Positions 32,119-42,600 of a DNA stretch of 64,000 nt are shown here, piece after piece. Positions within the stretch are counted from its first letter, which is position 1, and every line of letters begins with the position of its first letter. Below the pieces are notes generated by a model that was given only the letters and a program-made list of their open reading frames with translations, was not told the DNA's origin and did not search any database. This DNA comes from Aliterella atlantica CENA595. GTDB lineage: Bacteria; Cyanobacteriota; Cyanobacteriia; Cyanobacteriales; Chroococcidiopsidaceae. The stretch lies in contig NZ_JYON01000017.1 of the NCBI RefSeq assembly GCF_000952155.1, forward strand, positions 1 to 64,000, written 5' to 3'. The translations under genes were made by a program, and so were the position numbers.

Positions 32119-32877
32119 CTATTTATCGCCAAAGCTAATGCTACCTGGCTTGAGGGGTATTTCTAATATGTCTGTGGTAGTATTTTCCTCTGCTTCTAAG
32201 CGGACGCGCAGGTATCCGGTGCTACTTACACCTACTACAATACCTTTACGATCGCCTATTGAGACTGAACGCCCAATAGTTGTAAGTAACTGTTCGTAAG
32301 CTGTTAATAAAGTCTCAATAGGCTGATTCATCCCTCTATCTATACCTTGGATAGAGATCGCCGCTAGCATTTCTAAGGACGTAATTTTTGCTAAATAAGA
32401 TGTTAAATTGATACCTGTTTCTGGTACGGGATTTGTCCAGTTGATGCCAACACCTACAACCGCTTGACTAATTTTTCCTTGTTTGACTTTGGTTTCGGTG
32501 AGAATACCGCCTAGTTTGCGATTATCTAACAATAAGTCATTAAGCCATTTTAATTGTACGGGGATACCGCGATCGCGCAGTACCATAGCAATTCCCCAAG
32601 CGCTACGCATAGTTAGCCCGAAGCTATCTGCAACAGGAATATTAGGCGCAATGGCGTAGGATAAATACAATCCCCCAATAGGAGAATACCATTGATGTCC
32701 CCATTGTCCGCGTCCTGCGGTTTGCTGCGTGGCAATAACTACGTCTGGCTTTGCTCCCTCTTCAATTAACTGCCATAAAGTTTGATTGGTAGAAGGGAGT
32801 GTTTTGTATGTATGCAGTACGAGATTTTTGCCTACTAAAGCCTGTAACTGTTGGCGATCTAGTCTCAATTTTTGCAA
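32119..32877 (-). CDS. birA: Biotin--[acetyl-CoA-carboxylase] ligase
   Basis: This 252-residue enzyme activates biotin with ATP and attaches it to the carboxyl-carrier protein of acetyl-CoA carboxylase. The substrate loop is AGRGQWGHQWYSPIGG, and other family blocks are LKWLNDLLLDNRKLGGIL with the catalytic Lys, and VVGVGINW. It lacks the N-terminal repressor helix-turn-helix of E. coli BirA, so it is a group I enzyme without DNA binding. It is divergent from pgeF, 47 bases apart. Confidence 0.92.
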   Translation of the reverse strand: MQKLRLDRQQLQALVGKNLVLHTYKTLPSTNQTLWQLIEEGAKPDVVIATQQTAGRGQWGHQWYSPIGGLYLSYAIAPNIPVADSFGLTMRSAWGIAMVLRDRGIPVQLKWLNDLLLDNRKLGGILTETKVKQGKISQAVVGVGINWTNPVPETGINLTSYLAKITSLEMLAAISIQGIDRGMNQPIETLLTAYEQLLTTIGRSVSIGDRKGIVVGVSSTGYLRVRLEAEENTTTDILEIPLKPGSISFGDK

Positions 32878-32924
32878 CTCAAGTTAATATAAGTCAACAC
32901 TTATTATTGCTAATTTTTTCAGCA

Positions 32925-33680
32925 ATGCATACTTGGCACTGGCGCACCTGCGAAGATTTACCTTATTTAACTTGTAGCCTCTTAGAACCTTGGTTACACG
33001 GCTTTTTTACTCAACAATTTTCGCCGCGTACCCCAACCGAAATTACTTTGATGCTGCGATCGCAAGCTGAAGCTTATCGAGTAAAACAAGTACACGGTAA
33101 TATTGTCCTAGCTCCTAGCGAAATAGAGCAAGGCGATACATTATCTGAGGCGGATGGTTTAATTACCGAGCAACCAAATCAAGCTGTATGGGTAGCAAGC
33201 GCTGACTGTACGCCCGTATTAATTGCCGATTCTACTACAGGTCAAGTTGCATCCGTTCATGCTGGATGGCGAGGAACTGCTGCCAAAATTGTCCCAGAAG
33301 CGATCGCAAAATTGCAAGATAGAGGTAGCAAAATTGAGGATTTGAAATTTGCGTTAGGTCCAGCGATCGCAGGTACAGTTTACCAAGTATCTCATCAAGT
33401 AGCTGCAGAGGTGGGAGCAAGTATTATTTCTGGCGATGCTGACACAATTATCGAGACATTACAGCAATTACCCAATCCACCTATATTAAGCGATCGTCAC
33501 CCAGGAAGAGTAAAGCTAGATGTGCGGCGAGTTATTGGCTTACAATTAGAAAATATGGGTATTAGTCCCGAACAAGTAGCAATATCACCTCATTGCACTT
33601 ATCAACAACCAGAGAATTTCTTTTCTTACCGCCGCGACAAACTAAAAAAAGTGCAGTGGTCAGGTATTGTCAGCAAATAG
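32925..33680 (+). CDS. pgeF: PgeF / polyphenol oxidase (DUF152) family protein
   Basis: The 251-residue protein belongs to the YfiH/PgeF family. The zinc-binding His and Cys residues lie in VKQVHGN, SADCTPVL and HAGWRGT, all intact; SPHCTYQQPENFFSYRRD closes the protein as in the family. Members have been reported as peptidoglycan editing factors in E. coli and as purine-nucleoside-active enzymes elsewhere. The start at 32925 is chosen because the longer frame would overlap birA by 79 bases on the other strand and adds 42 unrelated residues. Confidence 0.88.
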   Translation: MHTWHWRTCEDLPYLTCSLLEPWLHGFFTQQFSPRTPTEITLMLRSQAEAYRVKQVHGNIVLAPSEIEQGDTLSEADGLITEQPNQAVWVASADCTPVLIADSTTGQVASVHAGWRGTAAKIVPEAIAKLQDRGSKIEDLKFALGPAIAGTVYQVSHQVAAEVGASIISGDADTIIETLQQLPNPPILSDRHPGRVKLDVRRVIGLQLENMGISPEQVAISPHCTYQQPENFFSYRRDKLKKVQWSGIVSK

Positions 33681-33729
33681 TTGTGGCTTTTGCTATTTTT
33701 TCTATAGCCTAGAGGTGAGAGTGCGATGT

Positions 33730-34002
33730 TTACTCATTTTCTCTTGGTTCGCCGCCATTACGCCCTTCGCGATAGATAAGCCTTTCTAAAATTGCATCCA
33801 GTCTAGAAATAGTAGATTCGTGTCTGGTTGCAGCATCTAGTAAAATTTCAATTCGTTCGTTTGTACGTCCTTGATTCTCTAGAGTAGTTGATTGAGTCTC
33901 CAACATCCTCTCCTGTACCCGAACTACTCGTTCTAATAATTGAGTAGAACGCTCTAAACTTTCCTCAATTCGATTCAGCCTATCTGGTTGATAACTGGTC
34001 AT
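33730..34002 (-). CDS. Coiled-coil hypothetical protein
   Basis: The 90-residue helical protein has heptad-like segments RIEESLERSTQLLERVVRVQ and RIEILLDAATRHESTISRLD, and a charged tail. It probably forms a dimeric coiled coil. I prefer the start at 34002 (MTSYQPDRLNRI), because the 19 extra residues from a start at 34059 look non-coding. Similar short coiled-coil proteins are common in cyanobacteria and of unknown use. It is divergent from the ribbon-helix-helix gene. Confidence 0.6.
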   Translation of the reverse strand: MTSYQPDRLNRIEESLERSTQLLERVVRVQERMLETQSTTLENQGRTNERIEILLDAATRHESTISRLDAILERLIYREGRNGGEPRENE

Positions 34003-34140
34003 AGTTCTGCTGGAAATTATATGCGATCGCTTTTTCAATACATCAATTGTACTACTCATGTGTGTATGTGAGTAAGTAGCCTGAAAATGTATGAATAAGC
34101 TACTGTTTAGTTAGATGTATGTATTTATTTAGTTATAACT

Positions 34141-34332
34141 ATGTCCAGGGATAAGTACGCCTCTCCTCAGAAGTGGGGAGAATCGAAGAAAAGAGTAAAC
34201 ATTATGCTTACACCCTCGCTGACAAAAAGAGTAGACGAGCTTGCAGAACAAATGAAAATAACTCGTTCTGAGTATATTGAGCAGATGTTACGGCGAGAAA
34301 TTACAGACGAAGTAGGCTATAAAAATTCTTGA
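34141..34332 (+). CDS. Ribbon-helix-helix (CopG-like) DNA-binding protein
   Basis: The 63-residue protein has the ribbon-helix-helix layout: a beta-strand RVNIMLTPSLTKRVDELAEQ followed by a second helix MKITRSEYIEQMLRREI. Such proteins bind DNA as dimers and often serve as antitoxins or plasmid-type regulators. No toxin gene is adjacent: the neighbours are a coiled-coil protein and a small unknown. The family assignment rests on the pattern alone. Confidence 0.7.
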   Translation: MSRDKYASPQKWGESKKRVNIMLTPSLTKRVDELAEQMKITRSEYIEQMLRREITDEVGYKNS

Positions 34333-34344
34333 TTATTCAAAATA

Positions 34345-34372
34345 GTAGGATGTGTTGTCGCAACGCACCCTA
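34345..34372. repeat. GGGTGCGTTG-type palindrome between convergent genes
   Basis: Arms GTAGGATGTGTTG and CAACGCACCCTA (imperfect) around TCG. It lies between the RHH gene and the convergent small gene and touches the end of the latter. It is related to 30173 and 48635. Confidence 0.6.
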
Positions 34373-34606
34373 ATGCTTTCTCTGATTTGAGCTTGAAGTT
34401 GGAGAAGGTTTCACCGCAGAATAACTCCTATTTTTCACAAACTCATATCTTTCTTGGTGGCTCATAAACTGTTTACAACCAACCGTTACTATATCCTCAG
34501 AAGTTTCTTTCCAGGAGCTATCATCCGAGTTTGACTGGACATCTATATTCTTGCTGGACATTAAAGCAGAATTCTTTTGCTCTTTCTTTGGTAAACCTGA
34601 AAGCAT
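34370..34606 (-). CDS. Hypothetical protein, 78 aa
   Basis: This is a polar, Ser- and Lys-rich small protein starting MLSGLPKKEQKNSAL, with a possible folded core in DIVTVGCKQFMSHQERYEFV. There is no signal peptide. I do not recognise it. The reading frame is open on the strand shared with csaB, 70 bases from that gene. Coding status is moderately likely only. Confidence 0.4.
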   Translation of the reverse strand: MLSGLPKKEQKNSALMSSKNIDVQSNSDDSSWKETSEDIVTVGCKQFMSHQERYEFVKNRSYSAVKPSPTSSSNQRKH

Positions 34607-34675
34607 AACTTGTTTTTCCTGGAGCTATGTTAGTCCATCCTAGTCCTCAATTAACCTACTTGCAAACAGACTAAT

Positions 34676-35725
34676 CTAGGTTAATAGAGCTTCCGCTAGT
34701 AACTCTTGGTGCAGCAAAGCTCGATCTATAAGAGCATCTATCTTTTCAGGAGAAGTAGCATCGCCATTGACATAATGCTCTATCCACGTCTTGCTAATTA
34801 CGTTTGCATCTTCTGGCATTTGGGATAATTCCCATCCTGGCATATCTAGTTCTGCCACTAATTGGCTGACTTTAGGATCGTAGCTAAGAGCAAAACAACG
34901 GCAACCTTCGCTAGCAGCCATAATTAGACTATGCAAGCGCATCCCAATTGCCATTTCTACGCCGCGAAATAAACCTTTTAAAGCTTTGGGATCTTCTAAA
35001 GTAAATATTTGGCTACTTCCTGGTAGCTGCGGTTGAATAGCTTGAGCGATCGCTAAATCTTGGCTTTGTTGAAATGGTACGAGTAAAATGCAAGCTTGCG
35101 TAGCTGTTTGAAAGTCAACTAAAGCGCGAGTAAAATTAGCAAGACGAGTCGGAGTTAATTGAGGATGCGATCGCAAAGTTACTGCTACTCGCGGCGCAGG
35201 TAAGTCCCAAAGTCCAGTCACGGCAACAGATTCAAGCGCCCATACTGGATCGGGAGCTAAAGTACAAGAAACTTGCCAATCGTTTAACAAAGCAGCAGAA
35301 GCGCGATCGCGCACGCTGACAGCGCTGCAACCAGTGAAGTTCTGCCGAGCCAAAAACCGAGTTAAAGGGCGCTTCAAGGGTCCAATACCCTGCCCCCAGG
35401 CGATCGTTTTTAGTCCCATTAGCTGCGCTAAAGTCATTAGTCCGCCGTAGTAAAAAGGACTTATGGCGCTGGTGGTATCTTGCATTAAGCTACCGCCACC
35501 CCAGATAAATGCATCTGATTGACGCAAAGCTTGGATGACTTGGGGGATAGAATTGCGATCGCAAGCTTTTACGCCATAGCGATTTCTCGTTGCTTCAGGA
35601 TTGCCAGAAAGCACTAAGGGCGTAACCCGATCTGGTAACATCTGCAATAGCGTTGCTAGTAGAGCTTCATCGCCGCCATTGCCTTTACCATAGTAGCCAC
35701 ACAAAACCGCCTGCATCTTTGCCAT
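34676..35725 (-). CDS. csaB: Polysaccharide pyruvyl transferase CsaB
   Basis: The 349-residue enzyme adds pyruvyl ketals to cell-wall-linked polysaccharide; in Gram-positives this modification anchors SLH-domain proteins. Family blocks are CGYYGKGNGGDEALLATLLQ, IWGGGSLMQDTTS, IAWGQGIGPL and MRLHSLIMAASEG with the conserved His. In cyanobacteria, pyruvylated wall polymer is the presumed ligand of SLH-OprB porins, three of which are encoded in this window, though not beside this gene. It is followed by the CpcT/CpeT gene on its upstream side. Confidence 0.9.
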   Translation of the reverse strand: MAKMQAVLCGYYGKGNGGDEALLATLLQMLPDRVTPLVLSGNPEATRNRYGVKACDRNSIPQVIQALRQSDAFIWGGGSLMQDTTSAISPFYYGGLMTLAQLMGLKTIAWGQGIGPLKRPLTRFLARQNFTGCSAVSVRDRASAALLNDWQVSCTLAPDPVWALESVAVTGLWDLPAPRVAVTLRSHPQLTPTRLANFTRALVDFQTATQACILLVPFQQSQDLAIAQAIQPQLPGSSQIFTLEDPKALKGLFRGVEMAIGMRLHSLIMAASEGCRCFALSYDPKVSQLVAELDMPGWELSQMPEDANVISKTWIEHYVNGDATSPEKIDALIDRALLHQELLAEALLT

Positions 35726-35744
35726 TTGCTTAAAAATACTTTAG

Positions 35745-36317
35745 TTAACGTTTACGGAAACGAAAAGGACCTAAAATTGCCCCCCATAAGGCTTTACCTG
35801 TAGTACTGTCAATGCCCTTGTCATAGCTTAGAAATTCGTCTTTACTAGCTTGGAAGCCTAAAGAAACTTCTCTTACTTCACCAGCGTAATTAAAGCAGCA
35901 ACGACAATCTGGCGCTAAAGCAGCAGTAAAAACTTTACCATCTGCTAAATGTTCGACTTTCACGTCTAGCAAGCAACCTGGTAATAGCTCAAATTGCTCA
36001 ATTGTCAAAGATTTTAGTAATTCGGGATTAGTCGCAGCACCGTTTACTGCGGCTGGATCTTTGGGCATATAATACTGTACTTGCAACTTTTCTTGTTTTT
36101 GTTGCAAGCGCAGCAGCCGAGGGCGATAAGGTTTATGTAAAGACATAATATTTGCTTGTTCGGCAAATATAGTAATGCTGTCTTCTGTAAAAAAGGGAAC
36201 AGTTATTTGCCAAGTACGTAAATGAACGTACCACGCAGGATCGGCTAAAGCTTGCTCTTTGTTGTCAAATTCACCAGTCATGTACTGGGCTAGAGTTTTT
36301 AGTTCTGATGAAATCAT
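35745..36317 (-). CDS. CpcT/CpeT family chromophore lyase
   Basis: The 190-residue protein belongs to the bilin lyases that attach phycocyanobilin or phycoerythrobilin to cysteines of phycobiliprotein beta subunits. Typical features are TLAQYMTGEFDNKEQA at the start, FFAEQANIMSLHKPYRPRLL-like FAEQANIMSLHKPYRPRLL, LPGCLLDVKVEH, CRCCFNYAGEVREVSLGF and SYDKGIDSTTGKALWG near the end. The ATG at 36317 is preferred over a TTG at 36338. Which phycobiliprotein it serves cannot be told. It is divergent from the NRPS operon. Confidence 0.88.
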   Translation of the reverse strand: MISSELKTLAQYMTGEFDNKEQALADPAWYVHLRTWQITVPFFTEDSITIFAEQANIMSLHKPYRPRLLRLQQKQEKLQVQYYMPKDPAAVNGAATNPELLKSLTIEQFELLPGCLLDVKVEHLADGKVFTAALAPDCRCCFNYAGEVREVSLGFQASKDEFLSYDKGIDSTTGKALWGAILGPFRFRKR

Positions 36318-36405
36318 TAATCTCAAATTGTTCGTCAATCTATCCTAATGTAGAGCAATTTTGCGCTCTACTTAGTTAAAAAGAGTGAGTGTTTGAGGCA
36401 GCAGA

Positions 36406-39400
36406 TTGATGACTTCAACAGGATCGGCTTACACTAACATTTCCCCAGAAGAGGTTTTTGTCTTTCCTGCATCGTTTGCTCAACAACGTTTGTGGTTTCT
36501 CGATCGCTTATTTCCCAATACTGCATTCTACAATGTCCCTACTACGCTGCGGCTTACAGGTGTACTAAATTTTGCAGCGCTGGAAAAAAGTTTTAATGCG
36601 ATCGCATCTCGTCATGAAATACTACGTACTAGCTTTGATACTGAAGACGGGCAACTCGTACAAGTAATTTTGCCTCAAATTGAGGTGTCTTTACCATTAA
36701 TCGATTTACAGCACTTGCATATTAGCGAACGAGAAGTTGCAGCCACAGAAGCGATCGCACATATAATTGAGCAACCTTTTAATCTTGCTGAGGGTTCTTT
36801 GCTACGAGTAGTATTAATCCAACTTAGCGAGCAAGAGTATGTTTTAGCGATCGTATTGCACCATATAGTTTTTGATGAGTGGTCGAGCGCTCTTTTAATT
36901 AAAGAACTAGGACTGCTTTATACTGCTTTTTGTACGGGTACGCCTTCGCCTTTACCAGAATTGACGATTCAGTATGCAGACTTTGCTCATTGGCAAAGGG
37001 AACGGTTGCAAGGAGAATTGTTAGCAACACAAATATCTTACTGGCGATCGCAATTGCAAGATTTACCAGTATTAGCAATATCTAGCGATCGCAAGCAAAC
37101 CTCCCAAGGTGCAACTAAGTTCCTAGAATTACCGCAAAATCTGTATCAAGCGCTGTTAACACTAAGCCAGCAAGAAGGTGTAACTCTGTTTATGACACTA
37201 CTTGCAGCGTTTCAAACTTTGTTATATCGTTACACGGGACAAACTGATATTGCTGTAGGTTTGCCTATTGCTAATCGCAATCGCCGAGAATTAGAAGAAT
37301 TGATTGGTTTTTTTGCCAATAGTTTAGTGTTACGCACCGATTTATCCGATAATCCTACATTTCGTGAGTTGTTAGCTAGAGTTAAGCAAGTTGCAGTCGC
37401 AGCCTATACTCATCAAGATTTACCTTTTGAGAAATTGGTAGCAGAGTTGCATCCAGAACGCAATTTAAGCCAAAATCCTCTATTTCAGGTGGTATTTGCC
37501 CTGCAAAATGCGCCGATGGAACAATTAGAGTTACCAGGATTGACGCTATCGCCTTTTAAAGTTGATACTACAACCGCCAGGTTCGATCTTGAGTTTTATC
37601 TGTGGGAGTGTGGCGATAATTTTAGAAGCCTTTGGGGGGATTCTTGGCAGCAATCAGAAGGCTTAAGAGGCGTTTTAGTTTACAATACTGACTTATTTAC
37701 TAGCGATGCGATCGCGCGAATGTTGCAACACTTCCAAACTCTATTATTTGGAATAGTTGCCAATCCCGATACAAGTTTAGCCGATCTGCCTTTGCTAACT
37801 AGCCGAGAACAACAGCAATTAGGAGAGTGGAATCAAACTAAGCGTAGTTATCCAGATTTATGCATACATCAATTGTTCGAGCAATCTGCAAACCAAAATC
37901 CCAATGCGATTGCTGTCAAGTTTGACGAACGACAATTAACCTACGAGCAATTAAATAGCGGTAGCAATCAACTGGCGCATTATTTGCAAAAGCTGGGTGT
38001 AGGTGTAGAAACGTTGGTAGGTATCTGCATGGAACCTTCGCCAGTAATGGTAGCAGCAATACTAGCTATTCTTAAAGCTGGCGGTGCTTACGTACCATTA
38101 GATCCATCTTATCCTCCAGAGCGATTGCAATTCATGGTAGAGGATGCACGAGTAACTGTAGTCATAACTCAAGACTCGCTACTGCATCTGTTTGGTGGTA
38201 ATTTAAATATCGTTTGTGTAGAAAGAGATTGGAGTGCGATCGCATCTGCAAGCGTTGCAAACCCTATCACCCAAACAACTGCCGATAACCTAGCTTATGT
38301 AGTTTACACCTCTGGCTCTACAGGAACTCCCAAAGGTGTAGCAATACCCCATAAAGCTGTAAGTAGATTAGTCTGCAATCCTAACTACATCAATATAGAG
38401 ATTACAGATAAAGTAGCTCAATGCGCCAATATCTCCTTTGATGCAGCAACTTTTGAGATTTGGGGGGCGCTGTTAAATGGCGCACAATTAGTAGGGATAA
38501 ATCGAAAGGTTATCCTTTCCCCTCTAGAATTTACTCAAGAAATCCAGCAGCAAGAAATTAGTATTTTGTTTTTGACAACAGCTTTATTTAACCAAATAGT
38601 GCGGGAAGTACCATCGGCTTTTAGTTCGCTGCGCTACTTGTTATTTGGCGGGGAAGCAGTAGATGTAAAATTGGTGCAAGCTGTAATGGAAGGCGCACCA
38701 CAACATTTATTGCACGTATATGGACCAACGGAAAATACTACGTTTACTTCGTGGTATGAGGTAGAATCGGGAGCTAAATCTGTACCGATTGGTAAAGCGA
38801 TCGCCAATACGCAAATATATCTACTAGATGCCAATCTTAACCCCGTACCTGTTGGCGTTGTGGGCGAAATATATATTGGTGGCGATGGATTAGCGCGAGA
38901 GTATTTGCATCGCCCAGAATTGACGCAAGAGCGATTTATTGTTAACCCGCGTGTAGAGACGTTGCATGCAACGTCTCTACAACATTGTCGGTTGTATAAA
39001 ACAGGGGATCTTGCCCGTTATCTGCCTGATGGTAATCTGGAATTTATTGGGCGCAGCGATAATCAGGTAAAAATTCGCGGCTTTCGGATTGAATTAGGCG
39101 AAATTGAAACAGTATTAAACCAACATAATAATGTACGTGAAGTGATTGTCCTAGTGCGAACAAATGTAGATGACGATCGCTCTATAATTGCTTACATCGT
39201 TCCTGTAAATAATCTCCAACCTACAGAATTACGAGATTTCTTAAAGGCAAAGCTACCAAGTTACGCACTACCTGCGGCAATTGTAATTTTACCAGCTTTG
39301 CCGCTAACACCCAACGGTAAAGTAAACCGCGCTGCCCTTCCTGCACCTGATTTTGCTCAATCTGAATTGTCACAAACGCCGCGCACCTCAGTTGAAAAAC

Positions 39401-39633
39401 AATTAGTGCAAATATGGCAGGAACTTTTAGGCAAACAAGCAGGTATTAATGACAACTTTTTTGAATTGGGGGGACATTCCCTGTTAGCTACGCAATTAAT
39501 TTCTAGAATACGCGATCGCTTAGGGTTTCAATTGCCGCTGCGTAAAGTTTTTGAGACACCTACAATTGCCGAAATAGCAGAGTATATAGATTTGCCTACA
39601 GCTAGTTCTAATCGAGAGGAGGTAGAATTTTGA
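36406..39633 (+). CDS. Nonribosomal peptide synthetase, module 1 (C-A-T)
   Basis: The 1075-residue protein has condensation (~10-450), adenylation (~465-970) and carrier (~990-1060) domains. The C-domain active site is HHIVFDEW (~151), with Glu where HHxxxDG has Gly. The A domain has YTSGSTGTPKG, FDAATFEIWG, YGPTENT, YKTGDLARY and LTPNGKVNR; the pocket residues I read are DAFFLGVTFK, suggesting a branched hydrophobic residue. The carrier serine is in LGGHSLLATQL. Starting with a C domain implies an acyl starter or an upstream partner outside the window. A perfect palindromic repeat (38953-38980) is translated in frame at ~849-858. The stop overlaps the next start. Confidence 0.93.
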   Translation: MMTSTGSAYTNISPEEVFVFPASFAQQRLWFLDRLFPNTAFYNVPTTLRLTGVLNFAALEKSFNAIASRHEILRTSFDTEDGQLVQVILPQIEVSLPLIDLQHLHISEREVAATEAIAHIIEQPFNLAEGSLLRVVLIQLSEQEYVLAIVLHHIVFDEWSSALLIKELGLLYTAFCTGTPSPLPELTIQYADFAHWQRERLQGELLATQISYWRSQLQDLPVLAISSDRKQTSQGATKFLELPQNLYQALLTLSQQEGVTLFMTLLAAFQTLLYRYTGQTDIAVGLPIANRNRRELEELIGFFANSLVLRTDLSDNPTFRELLARVKQVAVAAYTHQDLPFEKLVAELHPERNLSQNPLFQVVFALQNAPMEQLELPGLTLSPFKVDTTTARFDLEFYLWECGDNFRSLWGDSWQQSEGLRGVLVYNTDLFTSDAIARMLQHFQTLLFGIVANPDTSLADLPLLTSREQQQLGEWNQTKRSYPDLCIHQLFEQSANQNPNAIAVKFDERQLTYEQLNSGSNQLAHYLQKLGVGVETLVGICMEPSPVMVAAILAILKAGGAYVPLDPSYPPERLQFMVEDARVTVVITQDSLLHLFGGNLNIVCVERDWSAIASASVANPITQTTADNLAYVVYTSGSTGTPKGVAIPHKAVSRLVCNPNYINIEITDKVAQCANISFDAATFEIWGALLNGAQLVGINRKVILSPLEFTQEIQQQEISILFLTTALFNQIVREVPSAFSSLRYLLFGGEAVDVKLVQAVMEGAPQHLLHVYGPTENTTFTSWYEVESGAKSVPIGKAIANTQIYLLDANLNPVPVGVVGEIYIGGDGLAREYLHRPELTQERFIVNPRVETLHATSLQHCRLYKTGDLARYLPDGNLEFIGRSDNQVKIRGFRIELGEIETVLNQHNNVREVIVLVRTNVDDDRSIIAYIVPVNNLQPTELRDFLKAKLPSYALPAAIVILPALPLTPNGKVNRAALPAPDFAQSELSQTPRTSVEKQLVQIWQELLGKQAGINDNFFELGGHSLLATQLISRIRDRLGFQLPLRKVFETPTIAEIAEYIDLPTASSNREEVEF
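38953..38980. repeat. Dispersed palindrome inside NRPS module 1
   Basis: GTAGAGACGTTGCA is followed directly by TGCAACGTCTCTAC, a 28-base perfect palindrome. It is read in frame as VETLHATSLQ in a surface loop just before the YKTGD core motif of the A domain. Confidence 0.9.
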
Positions 39634-42600
39634 CTGCTGCTGAATTTCTCAACTACCTACACGAATTAGATATTCAGATTTACCTAGAGGGAGAACGTTT
39701 GCGCTGCAACGCCCCAGAGGGAATAATCACGCCACAGTTAAGCACCCAGATTGCTAAGTATAAACCTGAATTAGTCAATATATTGAGTTCTCAAGTCAAA
39801 AAAAGTCAAATTGTACCTGTAGGGCGCGATCGCTATTTACCGCTATCATTTGCACAACAAAGGTTGTGGTTTTTAGAGCAGTTAGTTCCTAATAATCCTT
39901 TTTATAACGTTCCGGCTGCAATTAGTTTGCAAGGAAATCTTGATTATTTAGCTTTGCAACGGGCTTTTGATGCGATCGTCCAGCGTCATGAAGCGTTGCG
40001 TACCAATTTCCTCAAAGTAAACGGACAACCAACTCAAATTATTGCTGCTAATGTCAAAGTACCTCTACCAATTGTAGATTTACAGCATTTACCTGCAACA
40101 GAGCGCCAATTAGCAGCAGCGCAAATTGCTACAGAAGAAGCAAGGCGATCGTTTAATTTGGCTACCGATTTGCTGCTCAGAGTAAAGTTATTGCAGCTAA
40201 GTGAAACTCAATACGTCCTATTACTAAATTTGCATCATATCGCTAGTGATGGCTGGTCGCTAGGCGTATTAATGCGCGAATTAGCCGCACTTTACACTAA
40301 TACTGCACTTCCCAATTTACCTATTCAATATGCTGATTTTGCTTGCTGGCAAAGAGAATACTTGCAAGGAGAGATTCTAGAAACGCAACTAACTTACTGG
40401 AAGACACAATTAGCCGAGCTTACTACTCTTAATCTTCCCACAGATCGCGATCGCCCTACTGTGCAAACTTATAACGGAGCAACTCATAATTTAAAACTGT
40501 CACCTACTCTGACAGCAGCTTTAGAATCACTTAGCCAGCAAGCAGGTGTAACCCTATTTATGACGTTATTAGCAGCATTTCAAACATTGCTGCACCGCTA
40601 TACAGGACAAGATGATATTGCTGTTGGTTCGCCTATTGCCAATCGCAACCGCAGCGAACTAGAATCATTGATTGGCTTTTTTGTCAATAGTTTAGTATTG
40701 CGCGTGAATCTTGGCGATAATCCGACTTTTCGGGAATTGTTAGCGCAAGTAAAAGAAGTGACTTTAGCCGCTTACGAGCATCAAGATATCCCATTTGAAA
40801 AATTAGTAGAGGAGTTGCACCCAGAACGAGATTTAAGCCGCAATCCCTTGTTTCAGGTAGTTTTTGCCTTGCAAAATGCGCCAATGCAACCATTGGAATT
40901 ATCTGGATTAACTTTGCAACCGTTGAAGTTCGATGTTGCTACTACGCGCTTTGACTTAGAGTTGCATTTGTGGGAAAGCGGATATGGTTTAAGCAGCTTG
41001 TGGGAAGAGCAAATAGAAGGTATAAGCGGGTTTATTGCATATAATACCGATTTATTTGATGCCGAGGCGATCGCACTCTTTACAAACCACTTCCAAAATA
41101 TATTAGCTGCTATTGTTGCTAATCCTGATACCCACATTGCAGATTTACCGTTGCTAAGTGCAGCAGAGAGTCATCAGCTTATAAATGAATGGAATCAAAC
41201 TAAGTGCGATTATCCAGACAAATTATTTCATCAACTATTTGCGGCGCAAGCAGAGAAAACGCCTGACGCTATTGCTGTTGTTTGTGGAGATAAGCAAATA
41301 ACTTATCAAGAACTAGACAAGCGTAGCAATCAACTAGCGCGTTACTTGCAAACATTAGGTGTTGCACCTGAAACTTTAGTAGGCATTTGCATAGAGCGCT
41401 CTATAGAAATGATAGTAGGGATACTAGGAATTTTCAAAGCAGGGGGAGCGTATGTACCTCTAGATCCCGATTATCCTAGCAATCGCTTGCAGTTTATCCT
41501 TGCAGATACTCAAATTGCGATTGTTGTAACTCAAGACTCTTTAGCTAAACTTTTTAGCGTAAAAACTATATGCTTAGATACTGACTGGGATGCGATCGCT
41601 AAATACTCCCCCGAAACTGCAAATAGCACCGTTACAGCAGATAATTTAGCTTACGTTATTTATACATCTGGTTCGACTGGTAAACCAAAAGGCGTTTTAT
41701 TAGAGCATAGAGGGCTTTGTAATGTAGTTGCGGCGCAAGTTCAAGTATTTAACCTGCAAGCGCACAATCGCGTTTTACAATTTAGCTCTTTGAATTTTGA
41801 TGCATCGATTTTCGAGATGTTTTTGGCTTTTGGCTGTGGTGCTAGTTTGTATATTCCGCCGCCAACAGCCCGATTACCTGGAGCCGATTTTGTTGCCTTT
41901 TTGCAGGATAATGCGATCGATACAGCAATTTTATCGCCTGCCGTCTTATCAGTATTACCAGCAGCAAAATTACCTGCATTGCAAACAGTTATATCAGGGG
42001 GTGAAGCTTGCAGCGAAGAAATTGTGAACCAATGGGCAAAAAATCGTTCTTTCTTTAATGCCTACGGACCTACAGAAGTTACAATTTGGGCAACAGTAGC
42101 TAAGTTGGATGTAGAGCAAAAACCATATATAGGTCGTCCTGTAGCTAATACCCAAGTTTACCTGTTAGACGATCGCCTGCAAATTGTACCTGTTGGTGTA
42201 GTTGGAGAAATATATATTGGTAGCGATGGATTAGCGCGGGGTTATTTAAATAGCGCAGATTTGACGCAAGAGAGGTTTATTACCAACCCATTTGTAGAGA
42301 CGCAGCATTTATATAAAACAGGCGATCGCGCCCGCTATCTACCTGATGGTAATTTAGAATTTATCGGACGCATTGACGAACAAATCAAAATTCGTGGCTA
42401 CCGGATTGAATTAGGGGAAATTGAAACCTTACTAAATCGCCACCCATTAGTAAAATCGGCGATCGCAATTGCCCACAAAGAGCGCATCATTGCATACATC
42501 ATACCGCAGAACGAACCATCTCAATTGCAAATAGAGCAAATTTGGCAGTGGCAAAATCTTTATAACCAAACTTACAGCCAACCTGCGGTAAATAGCGATC

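Noticed and set aside
34141-34606. Toxin-antitoxin pair made of the RHH protein and the small convergent gene
   Set aside because: The genes converge, are separated by a repeat, and the partner has no toxin-like features.
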